From Scatacola_A faecigallinarum (GTDB taxonomy: Bacteria; Pseudomonadota; Alphaproteobacteria; RF32; CAG-239), in the NCBI GenBank assembly GCA_018713605.1, contig DVOM01000036.1, positions 16,529-80,528 on the forward strand: 64,000 bases of DNA. The letters run 5' to 3'. A program made the translations under genes and the position numbers. Under the pieces are notes generated by a model, which saw only the letters and a list, made by a program, of their open reading frames with translations, did not search any database and was not told the DNA's origin. Positions within the stretch are counted from its first letter, which is position 1. Each line of letters opens with the position of its first letter. Positions 57,743 through 64,000 of this stretch are shown piece after piece.

Positions 57743-58464
57743 CAGTTTTCCTCCTCGGAAACGGTCAGTTTGCGGAAAGCTTCGGCCAGCGTTTTGCCGC
57801 CGCTGCGGGCGATGATTTCCGCACAGCTGCCGTCAGCCATGATTTTGCCCCGGTTCATAAGAATGATCCGGCTGCAGACGGTTTCAGCTTCTTCCAACAG
57901 GTGGGTCGAAATGAGAATGGTTTTTTCCTGTCCCATTTGGTTAATCAGACTGCGAATGTGGGCCTTTTGGTTGGGGTCGAGACCGTCGGTCGGTTCGTCA
58001 AGCAGCAACACCGGCGGATTGCTCAAAATGCTTTGAGCAAAGCCGACGCGGCGCAGATATCCTTTGGAAAGCGTTTCGATTTTCTGTTGCATAACCTGCG
58101 TAACATTGGCTGTTTCCGCCGCCTCGGCAATGCGCGCTGCGGGCAACCCACGCAATTCGGCCATATAGCGCAGAAAGTCCCTGACGCTCAGGTCCGGATA
58201 CAACGGCGCGCCCTCCGGCAGGAAGCCGACCGAAGCCTTGGCGGACAACGGGTTGTCGCGGATGTTGCGGCCGAGGATGAAAATGTCTCCGGAAGAGGGC
58301 GCAAGATAGCCGGTTATCATGTTCATCAGAGTTGATTTGCCGGCGCCGTTCGGCCCCAAAAGGGCGATGATTTCTCCAGCAGCGGCCGTGAAGCTCAAGT
58401 CGTCGACTGCCCTGAGATTTCCGTAATCTTTGGTCAGATGCCTGATTTCTATGGCGGCTGGCAA
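57742..58464 (-). CDS. ABC transporter ATP-binding protein (GldA-like)
   Basis: A 240-residue ATPase: Walker A GPNGAGKST, signature LSKGYLRRVGFAQ in place of LSGGQ (the form typical of Gld/NatA-type ABC-2 exporters), Walker B 'PVLLLDEPTDGLDP' and the H-loop 'ISTHLLEEAE'. It energises the fused permease, whose gene starts at its stop codon. Gld-like ABC systems in Bacteroidetes are linked to gliding and type 9 secretion, but similar sets occur in proteobacteria without gliding, so no motility role is implied. Confidence 0.93.
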   Translation of the reverse strand: MPAAIEIRHLTKDYGNLRAVDDLSFTAAAGEIIALLGPNGAGKSTLMNMITGYLAPSSGDIFILGRNIRDNPLSAKASVGFLPEGAPLYPDLSVRDFLRYMAELRGLPAARIAEAAETANVTQVMQQKIETLSKGYLRRVGFAQSILSNPPVLLLDEPTDGLDPNQKAHIRSLINQMGQEKTILISTHLLEEAETVCSRIILMNRGKIMADGSCAEIIARSGGKTLAEAFRKLTVSEEEN

Positions 58465-58480
58465 AGCAGGTCTCCTTTGG

Positions 58481-58903
58481 TTATTTTTTGCCGTCGGAAT
58501 TTTTGCGCCAGCCGAGTTCCGATTTGATGAAAGCGTCGATTTCGGCAGGTGCTATCAGTTTGCCGTTGGCATAGAAAACGTCAGGTTCGCCACCGGCTTG
58601 GGCAACTTCGGCCAGACGGGCGGGGCTGGTGTTTTCGTTATAGATTTCATAAGCGAGAACCTTTATCTTTCGGCCGTCAAGCGCGGCGATAACCTTGTCG
58701 GCGTTGCGAATGTCGGCCGGGCTGTTATAGGCCAAAATAACAACCGATGCGGCCTTTTTCTGCTCCAGCGCAGACAGAACCTCAGCCGCAAAGGACGGTT
58801 CTGCCGGCGATGAAACCCGATCGTCGCCGGGATTGTTGAGGCGAAAGGAAATGAAAACGACCGCGGCGATAACGATAAGTGTGAAAATGAGTTTTTTAAC
58901 CAT
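58481..58903 (-). CDS. Membrane-anchored protein of unknown function, thioredoxin-like fold possible
   Basis: A 140-residue protein with one N-terminal helix (LIFTLIVIAAVVFISF) and a periplasmic domain. 'ASVVILAYNSPADIRNADKVIAALDGRKIKVLAYEIYN' and 'GGEPDVFYANGKLIAPAEIDAF' follow a thioredoxin-like beta-alpha-beta pattern, but there is no CxxC. GGGAG supports the ATG at 58903. It precedes the ABC ATPase gene by 16 bp and may belong to that operon, as an accessory to the exporter. Confidence 0.55.
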   Translation of the reverse strand: MVKKLIFTLIVIAAVVFISFRLNNPGDDRVSSPAEPSFAAEVLSALEQKKAASVVILAYNSPADIRNADKVIAALDGRKIKVLAYEIYNENTSPARLAEVAQAGGEPDVFYANGKLIAPAEIDAFIKSELGWRKNSDGKK

Positions 58904-58959
58904 GTTTTTTCTCCCTGAAATTGTCATTAATATAATCGAAGATGGTTAATTAATAATAA

Positions 58960-59721
58960 CTATTTTTTACTGACTTCGTAGAGGGCAATGGCGGCGGCCG
59001 TCGAAACGTTGAGACTTTCAACCCGGCCGGAGATGGGCAGGCGGACCGTCATGTCGCAGCTTTCTTCAACCAGACGACGCATGCCTTTGCCTTCGGATCC
59101 CATAATGATGGCTATTTTTCCGCCTTTGTTCATTTTGTCGATGGTTGTCTGCGCGTAGCCGTCCATTCCGACTGTCCAGAAGCCGGCCTCTTTCAGGCGG
59201 TTGACGGCGCGGGAAAGATTCGTAACCCGGCAAACGGGCAGATATTCAATGGTGCCGGCCGCGGCTTTTGCCATGGCTCCGGTTTCGGCCGGCGCATTTT
59301 TGTCCTGCATTATCAGCGCCAGCGTGTCGAAAGCGACGCAGGAACGGATGACGGCGCCGATGTTCTGCGGGTCGGTTACCTGGTCAAGAATCAGAAGATG
59401 GCAGTCCGGTTTGTCTGCGGCCAGAATGCAGATGTCTTCCAAAGAATATTCGGGAAGTTCCGAGCAATAGAGCGCAAAACCCTGATGAACGGCATCCCGG
59501 GGCAGAATGCGGTCAATTTCCCGACGGTCGACGATGTTGACCGCGGCTTCGGGCAGGCCTCGCGCCGCACAGATTTTTTTTGCCTCGGGCGCGTTCTCGG
59601 CCGTGCAGAGCAGTTTGGCAATTTTGCGTTCGGGATTGGCGAGGGCTGCGGTTACGGCATGGCGCCCGTAAAGAATGAGAGGCGTTTTGGCTGCTGTCGG
59701 TACTGAGAATTTTTTAGACAT
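58960..59721 (-). CDS. rlmB: TrmH/SpoU-family 23S rRNA 2'-O-methyltransferase (RlmB-like)
   Basis: A 253-residue protein: N-terminal substrate-binding domain ('LILYGRHAVTAALANPERKI', 'HQGFALYC') and SPOUT domain with motif 1 'LDQVTDPQNIGAVIRSC', motif 2 'IIMGSEGKGMRRLVEESCD' and motif 3 'LPISGRVESLNVSTAAAIALYE'. RlmB methylates the ribose of G2251 in the 23S rRNA peptidyl-transferase loop. The order rlmB-tRNA-Tyr-tRNA-Gly-tuf is common in alphaproteobacteria; here murQ, an HAD gene and the AmgK-MurU gene have been inserted between. Overlaps murQ by 8 bp. Confidence 0.9.
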   Translation of the reverse strand: MSKKFSVPTAAKTPLILYGRHAVTAALANPERKIAKLLCTAENAPEAKKICAARGLPEAAVNIVDRREIDRILPRDAVHQGFALYCSELPEYSLEDICILAADKPDCHLLILDQVTDPQNIGAVIRSCVAFDTLALIMQDKNAPAETGAMAKAAAGTIEYLPVCRVTNLSRAVNRLKEAGFWTVGMDGYAQTTIDKMNKGGKIAIIMGSEGKGMRRLVEESCDMTVRLPISGRVESLNVSTAAAIALYEVSKK

Positions 59722-60604
59722 TTTCTTTTCCTTGCTGAATGACTTTGCGCAGAGAACTGTCGTTTTGCGCCAGAAGCCTTTCGGCTTCGGCGGGCAGACA
59801 ATTCATTGCGGCCATGACACAGGCGGTTTTTACATTTTTGTCCGCGGCAAGAAGACATTTTTCGGCGACACCGCGGTTTACTCCGGTAATCCGCTCAATC
59901 ATATCCAAGGCCCGTCGATAAAGCTTTTCGTTGCTGACATTGACATCAATCATCAGGTTTTCGTAGGTTTTTCCGAGCCGAATCATGGCTCCGGTGGATA
60001 TCATGTTGAGAATCATTTTCTGAGCGGAACCCGATTTCATTCGCGAGGAGCCGTCAATGGCCTCAGAACCGACGAGCGGATTGATAAAGACGTCGGCATA
60101 GGGTTTGAATTTTGCCTGCGGATTGGACGTGACGGCAACGGTTTTGGCACCGCGGCGCCGGGCTTCTGCAAGCACGGACACGACATAGGCGGGATTGCCG
60201 CTGGCCGAAATGCCGACAACAACGTCGCCGGCGCCGGCATTGAAAGTTTCAAGGTCTTTGACGGCCAGTTCGGCATTGTCTTCCGCGCCGTTGACCGAAG
60301 CGCGGATACATTCGTCGCCGCCGGCGATGAAACTTTGAATCAGGTTTTCGTCGATGCCGAAAGTCTGCGGACAGTCGGTAGCGTCAAGTATGGCGATTTT
60401 GCCGCTGGTGCCGGCGCCGAAGTAGCCAAGCCGGCCGCCGCTGCGGAGAGCTTCGGCAGCAAGGTCTATGGCACGGGCGACATCGGGCAGAACCTGGCTT
60501 ACGGCCGCCGCAACTTTTGTGTCTTCGCGGTTTATGCTTCGGGCTATTTCGAGAGAATCCATCAAATCAATGTCGACCGTATCGGGGTTGCGGTTTTCAG
60601 TCAT
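59714..60604 (-). CDS. murQ: N-acetylmuramic acid 6-phosphate etherase
   Basis: A 296-residue SIS-domain protein starting 'MTENRNPDTVDIDLMDSLEIARSINRED'. 'GGRLGYFGAGTSGKIAILDATDCPQTFG' and 'SSRMKSGSAQKMILNMISTGAMIRLG' are MurQ motifs. It splits MurNAc-6-phosphate into GlcNAc-6-phosphate and lactate in cell-wall recycling. The family start at 60604, with an 8-bp overlap with the HAD gene, is correct; a longer in-frame extension only reads antisense-frame HAD sequence. Co-transcribed with rlmB and the HAD phosphatase. Confidence 0.93.
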   Translation of the reverse strand: MTENRNPDTVDIDLMDSLEIARSINREDTKVAAAVSQVLPDVARAIDLAAEALRSGGRLGYFGAGTSGKIAILDATDCPQTFGIDENLIQSFIAGGDECIRASVNGAEDNAELAVKDLETFNAGAGDVVVGISASGNPAYVVSVLAEARRRGAKTVAVTSNPQAKFKPYADVFINPLVGSEAIDGSSRMKSGSAQKMILNMISTGAMIRLGKTYENLMIDVNVSNEKLYRRALDMIERITGVNRGVAEKCLLAADKNVKTACVMAAMNCLPAEAERLLAQNDSSLRKVIQQGKENV

Positions 60605-61250
60605 TGCATTCTCCGATAATCTCAATGACCTGCCGCAGGTCGTCAATTTTGCGGTCAGGCTCGCTGCCCTTGTATTTGCGTTTGGGGTCATAGATGACGC
60701 AAAAAGCTTTTCGGTTGTCATGCGCATAGGTTGCCGCGGTTTGAAAATCGGCTTCGCCGTCGCCCAAAACCAGTATTTCGTCGGCCTGCGGAAGCTTCCC
60801 GCCAAAAGCGGCGTGCGTGGCCAGAGGGTGCGGTTTGTCTTCCGCATATTCGCCGGCGGCAATGACCTTGTCAAAAAATTCGGAAAAACCGAGTTTTTCG
60901 ATTTCTTCGGCAACATAAAGCGTTTTTTTGTTGGTAATCAGGATGCTGGTAATATTGTGTTTCCGGCAGTATTCCAAAACGCTGCGGGCACCGGGCATTG
61001 CTTCCAGAGCGGCGGCGTGGTGTTTGCCGATGAAGCTGTAGTAAGCGTCGGCGGCTTCCTGCTTGCGTTCGCCGAAGATGCAGCCCAGAGTGTCTTTGTT
61101 CTGAAGCGTGCTGGTAATGCGTTTAACTTCGTCATAGGGAATGCGGGGCAGGCCGAGCGTGTCGAAAGTGTAGTCATAGGCGGCGGAAATAACCGGGTAG
61201 GTGTCGGCCAAGGTGCCGTCCCAGTCGAAAACAACGTATTTTATACTCAT
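60597..61250 (-). CDS. HAD-superfamily phosphatase, MupP candidate
   Basis: A 217-residue HAD-IA phosphatase: DWDGTLADT (9-17, nucleophile and acid Asp), 'ILITNKK' (motif II), 'EDKPHPLATH' (motif III Lys) and 'LGDGEADFQTA' (motif IV). Similar to phosphoglycolate phosphatase (Gph) and to MupP, which removes the phosphate from MurNAc-6-phosphate in the recycling route that also uses AmgK and MurU. Its overlap with murQ and position divergent to an AmgK-MurU fusion make MupP the better guess. Gph cannot be excluded from sequence alone. Confidence 0.65.
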   Translation of the reverse strand: MSIKYVVFDWDGTLADTYPVISAAYDYTFDTLGLPRIPYDEVKRITSTLQNKDTLGCIFGERKQEAADAYYSFIGKHHAAALEAMPGARSVLEYCRKHNITSILITNKKTLYVAEEIEKLGFSEFFDKVIAAGEYAEDKPHPLATHAAFGGKLPQADEILVLGDGEADFQTAATYAHDNRKAFCVIYDPKRKYKGSEPDRKIDDLRQVIEIIGECND

Positions 61251-61330
61251 AAAACCTCCGATTTTAAGCTTTATTTAAATGGTATCGGTTATATAAAAAA
61301 GTATGATAGCCAGTAAAGGAGACAGGGTCA

Positions 61331-63046
61331 ATGGAAAAGAATCAGCGCGCATTAAGAATAAAGGCGTTTCTGGAAAAAGACTGCGGGCTTGCCGGATATC
61401 GTCTGGAAGACATGGTAACGGACGCTTCGGTGCGCAGATATTTCAGGGTTGTGCGGGCCGACGGGTCGACGGCGGTGCTGATGGACGACGAAAGTCCGTA
61501 TACGAAAATCCGCGAGTTCGTCAAAATTGACAGCCTGTTGCGTGGTATCGGCGTACGGGCGCCGGAAATTCTGGCGCAGAAAACCGAAGAGGGCTTTTTG
61601 CTGCTGGAGGATTTCGGCGACAGGGATTTTGCCGCAGTTCTGGACGGCAGAAACGATGCGGCCGTCTTTAAACTGGCCGTTGATGCTTTGCTGAAAATTT
61701 ATAAGGATGCCCGGCGTCCCGATTATGTCAAAGACATGGACGACGCCTTTATCGTCAAAGACTTTCGCCTGTTTCTGGACTGGTATATGCCGGCCGTACT
61801 GGGAAAAGGGCTCAGCGACCGGCAGCGACGCGAGTTTCTGGATATCATCGCCGGTTTGCTGCCGCTGGGCGCAAAAGTTCCGTCGTCGCTGGTGCTGTGG
61901 GATTATCATGTCAACAACGTCATGCTGCTTCCGAACAGCAACGAATGCGGCGTTATTGATTTTCAGGACGCAATGTGGGGGCCGTCGTTGTATGACCTGG
62001 CCAGCCTGATTGAGGACGAGCGCCGGGTGATTGCGCCGGAAGTGACGGCGGAAATGAAGGAATATTTCTTTGCCAATATCAGCGGCGTGGTTCGGGACGA
62101 CTTCGAAGACGCTTATGCTTTTCTGGCTTTGCTGCGGCATATGCGGGTCATCGGCCGTTTTACGACCCTGATTACCGTTTCGAAAAAGCCATGGTATGCC
62201 AAATATGTACCGCATGCGCTGGAACTGCTGAAAAGAACGCTTGAATATCCGAAATTTGCCGTATTGAAGCGCTGGCTGGACGAGAATTTGCCGGAGGCTC
62301 GGCGGACGGTTCCCGAATCCAAACCGATAAGCAAAGCTTTTGTACTGGCTGCCGGCCGCGGCGTGCGCATGGGCGAACTGACCGACAGTCTTCCGAAACC
62401 GCTGATAGAAGTAAACGGCAAAGCGCTTATAGACTATAATTTCGACAAGCTGAAAGATGTCGGAATCAAGGATGTAACGGTCAATGTCTGCTATAAGGGC
62501 AAAATGATAGAGGAGCACCTGGCGGGGCGGACGGATTTTAATATTGCTTTTTCGGAAGAAAAGGAAGCCTTGGAAACCGGCGGCGGAATTAAAAACGCTT
62601 TGCATCTGATGGGGAACGAGGCCTTTTTTGTCATGAACAGCGACACGCTGTGGGTCGATCGCGGTTTTAAGCCGGCTATGTGTCAGATGCTGGACGAGTG
62701 GGACGGCGAAAAATATGACATTTTGCTGTTGCTGCATCCGATGGAACAAATCTTCGGCGACAACGGCCGCGGTATCGGCAACTACCGTCTTGACGGACAG
62801 GGGCGGCCGCAGCGTAACGTTAATAAGGAAAAAGGTTTTCCCTATTGGTTTACGGGCGTTTCAATCGTACATCCGCGCGTTTTTGCCGACAGCCCGGACG
62901 GCAAATTTTCGCTGCGCGATTTGTTTGACAAGGCGGAAAAGAACGGCCGGCTCGGTTTTGTCGTCAACGAGGGCATTTTGTTTCACGTCGGCGTTCCCGA
63001 GGCTGTTCGGGAGACGGAGAAAAAGCTGCTGGCTATCGCTTGTTGA
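61331..63046 (+). CDS. AmgK-MurU fusion: MurNAc/GlcNAc kinase plus MurNAc-1-phosphate uridylyltransferase
   Basis: A 571-residue, two-domain enzyme. Residues 1-330 are an aminoglycoside-phosphotransferase-like kinase ('LWDYHVNNVMLLP' catalytic loop; 'GVIDFQDAMWGPSLYDLASLI' metal loop). From about 335 to 571 it is a nucleotidyltransferase ('FVLAAGRGVRMGELTDSLPKPLIEVNGK', 'FFVMNSDTLW'). In Pseudomonas these are two proteins that convert MurNAc to MurNAc-1-phosphate and then to UDP-MurNAc, bypassing MurA and so fosfomycin. AAAGGAG lies before the ATG. Divergent from HAD-murQ-rlmB with an 80-bp shared promoter region. Confidence 0.85.
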   Translation: MEKNQRALRIKAFLEKDCGLAGYRLEDMVTDASVRRYFRVVRADGSTAVLMDDESPYTKIREFVKIDSLLRGIGVRAPEILAQKTEEGFLLLEDFGDRDFAAVLDGRNDAAVFKLAVDALLKIYKDARRPDYVKDMDDAFIVKDFRLFLDWYMPAVLGKGLSDRQRREFLDIIAGLLPLGAKVPSSLVLWDYHVNNVMLLPNSNECGVIDFQDAMWGPSLYDLASLIEDERRVIAPEVTAEMKEYFFANISGVVRDDFEDAYAFLALLRHMRVIGRFTTLITVSKKPWYAKYVPHALELLKRTLEYPKFAVLKRWLDENLPEARRTVPESKPISKAFVLAAGRGVRMGELTDSLPKPLIEVNGKALIDYNFDKLKDVGIKDVTVNVCYKGKMIEEHLAGRTDFNIAFSEEKEALETGGGIKNALHLMGNEAFFVMNSDTLWVDRGFKPAMCQMLDEWDGEKYDILLLLHPMEQIFGDNGRGIGNYRLDGQGRPQRNVNKEKGFPYWFTGVSIVHPRVFADSPDGKFSLRDLFDKAEKNGRLGFVVNEGILFHVGVPEAVRETEKKLLAIAC

Positions 63047-63088
63047 AAAAATTTATCCTAAATAAATGCCGAAATCGGAAAAAAGATG

Positions 63089-63117
63089 TTGACAGTTGCG
63101 CAAAAATGTTATTATTT
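63089..63117 (+). promoter_or_regulatory. Promoter of the tRNA-Tyr/tRNA-Gly/tuf unit
   Basis: TTGACA (63089-63094), 17-bp spacer, TTATTT (63112-63117). The start is expected near 63124, about 55 bp before tRNA-Tyr. Confidence 0.6.
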
Positions 63118-63179
63118 GCGTGTTAGTGAATAACTAAAAGGATGATAAAATCCTCTATCCCGGCTGAAGTTTTAAAATC

Positions 63180-63265
63180 GGAGGGGTGGCAGAGCGGTCA
63201 AATGCAACGGACTGTAAATCCGTCGACGAACGTCTACGATGGTTCGAATCCATCCCCCTCCACCA
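63180..63265 (+). tRNA. tRNA-Tyr (anticodon GTA)
   Basis: An 86-nt class II tRNA with encoded CCA. Acceptor GGAGGGG / CCCCTCC; anticodon GTA at 63214-63216 in loop ACTGTAAAT; long variable arm CGACGAACGTCTACG region. Expected before tRNA-Gly and tuf. Confidence 0.95.
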
Positions 63266-63313
63266 TTTAACTCTTGCAGCCATACGGGAACTCTTGATTA
63301 AGAGGTTGATTAA

Positions 63314-63387
63314 GCGGGTGTAGCTCAATGGTAGAGCAGAAGCCTTCCAAGCTTATGACGGGGGTTCGATTCCCCTCACCCGCTCCA
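63314..63387 (+). tRNA. tRNA-Gly (anticodon TCC)
   Basis: A 74-nt cloverleaf with encoded CCA: acceptor GCGGGTG / CACCCGC, anticodon loop CTTCCAA with TCC at 63346-63348, T-loop GTTCGATTC. Followed after 59 bp by tuf. Confidence 0.95.
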
Positions 63388-63446
63388 ATTTTTCCCCTTA
63401 TATCCAGAGAAATGTCTTAACAACTTAAACTTAGGATTAAACAGCT

Positions 63447-64000
63447 ATGGCAAAAGAGAAATTTGAGCGAAATAAGCCGCATTGCAACATCGGAACGATC
63501 GGACACGTAGACCACGGCAAGACGACGTTGACGGCAGCGATAACGAAAGTTTTGGCAGAAGAGGGCGGCGCAAGCTTTACCGCATATGATCAGATTGACA
63601 AGGCTCCGGAAGAGAAAGCCCGCGGCATTACGATTTCGACGTCGCACGTAGAATATGAAACGCCGAACCGCCACTATGCGCACGTAGACTGCCCGGGTCA
63701 CGCGGACTATGTAAAGAACATGATCACGGGTGCGGCACAGATGGACGGTGCCATTCTGGTTGTATCGGCAGCTGACGGCCCGATGCCGCAGACGCGCGAG
63801 CACATTCTGCTGGCTCGTCAGGTCGGTGTACCGGCTCTGGTTGTATACATGAACAAAGTAGACCAGGTAGATGATCCGGAGCTCCTGGAGCTTGTAGAAA
63901 TGGAAATCCGCGACCTGTTGAAATCCTATGACTTCCCCGGGGACGAAATTCCGATTATCAAAGGTTCAGCCCTGGCGGTATTGGAGAATGGCGATGCGAA
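63447..64000 (+). CDS. tuf: Elongation factor Tu, N-terminal part (3' end outside window)
   Basis: The frame opens at ATG 63447 ([20 protein letters not shown]) and is still open at the window edge, so 184 of about 395 residues are visible. GTPase motifs: G1 GHVDHGKT (19-26), G2 'RGITI', G3 'DCPGH', G4 'NKVD'. EF-Tu delivers aminoacyl-tRNA to the ribosome. TAGGA lies about 10 bp before the ATG. Transcribed after tRNA-Tyr and tRNA-Gly. Confidence 0.97.
   Translation, partial: MAKEKFERNKPHCNIGTIGHVDHGKTTLTAAITKVLAEEGGASFTAYDQIDKAPEEKARGITISTSHVEYETPNRHYAHVDCPGHADYVKNMITGAAQMDGAILVVSAADGPMPQTREHILLARQVGVPALVVYMNKVDQVDDPELLELVEMEIRDLLKSYDFPGDEIPIIKGSALAVLENGDA

Noticed and set aside
57125..58036. 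Plus-strand open frame opposite the ABC permease and ATPase genes
   Set aside because: Crosses the border between two real genes on the other strand and is rich in Lys/Gln without any motif.
57742..58464. GldA-like ATPase taken as evidence for gliding motility
   Set aside because: No GldK/L/M/N or SprA-type genes are present; similar ABC sets occur in non-gliding proteobacteria.
61352..62749. 465-codon minus-strand open frame opposite the AmgK-MurU gene
   Set aside because: Antisense shadow of two conserved catalytic domains.

Overview
The window reads as a chromosome segment of an alphaproteobacterium, most likely a host-associated (gut-type) lineage. The evidence is gene order and protein type rather than any single marker. 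The order DUF3576 lipoprotein-leuS-lptE-holA, the order rlmB-tRNA-Tyr-tRNA-Gly-tuf, the rpmH-rnpA-yidD-yidC-engB block, and a Fur protein with a histidine-rich site but no CxxC zinc motifs are all typical of that class. Most of the window has medium-high GC with dense operons, frequent 4-8 bp start/stop overlaps and hairpin terminators between convergent genes.

Region 1 (1-4242) is a phage-derived edge. It holds the C-terminal part of a large terminase, a divergent XRE repressor with two matching operator-like sites, a short repeat protein (DUF6150-like), a small membrane protein, an EEP-fold nuclease/phosphatase, a zinc-ribbon membrane protein and a lipoprotein. Region 2 (about 4243-10320) is clearly AT-rich and looks like an acquired defence or toxin-antitoxin island. 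It carries a HigB-like toxin, a HigA-HTH fused to an ImmA/IrrE-type peptidase, and a T4-beta/sce7725-like protein in one overlapping operon. That operon converges on, and overlaps by 95 bp, a sce7726-like PD-(D/E)xK nuclease. An orphan protein and an AlbA_2/ATPase-type protein with an SDQV repeat follow.

Region 3 (10333-15204) concerns redox, Tat export and metals. A polyferredoxin with NapH-like and NapG-like halves is followed by tatA and tatC, then a separate exported flavodoxin. The polyferredoxin operon and the flavodoxin gene each have a promoter with a 19-bp spacer and a central dyad, the MerR-regulator architecture, so they are probably one regulon. Next come a nicotianamine-synthase-like gene and a divergent fur gene around a 23-bp Fur-box-like palindrome, with dapE overlapping the fur stop. 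Region 4 (15201-36501) is mostly housekeeping: cell wall and lysine biosynthesis, rRNA and tRNA functions, LPS assembly, membrane insertion, RNase P protein, ribosomal proteins L34 and L28, and replicative helicase.

Region 5 (36684-37894) holds tRNA-Arg(CCG) with an 18-bp duplication of its 3' end 197 bp downstream, a scar of tRNA-targeted integration, and next to it a class A beta-lactamase-like gene. Region 6 (38051-53360) mixes transport, regulation and envelope genes: SDR, Kef-type antiporter, tandem-ArsR regulator, ATL protein, pirin, LTA-synthase-family phosphotransferase and H+-pyrophosphatase. It also contains a strongly structured small RNA candidate at about 44926-45101 with its own promoter and terminator.

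Region 7 (53368-63046) contains a Gld-type ABC exporter. Its permease, GldG-like domain and DUF4340-like domain are fused in a single 1154-residue protein. A divergent pair of transcription units for peptidoglycan sugar recycling follows: rlmB-murQ-HAD phosphatase one way, and an AmgK-MurU fusion the other way. The window ends with tRNA-Tyr, tRNA-Gly and the start of tuf. No CRISPR array, rRNA gene or intact insertion sequence was seen.
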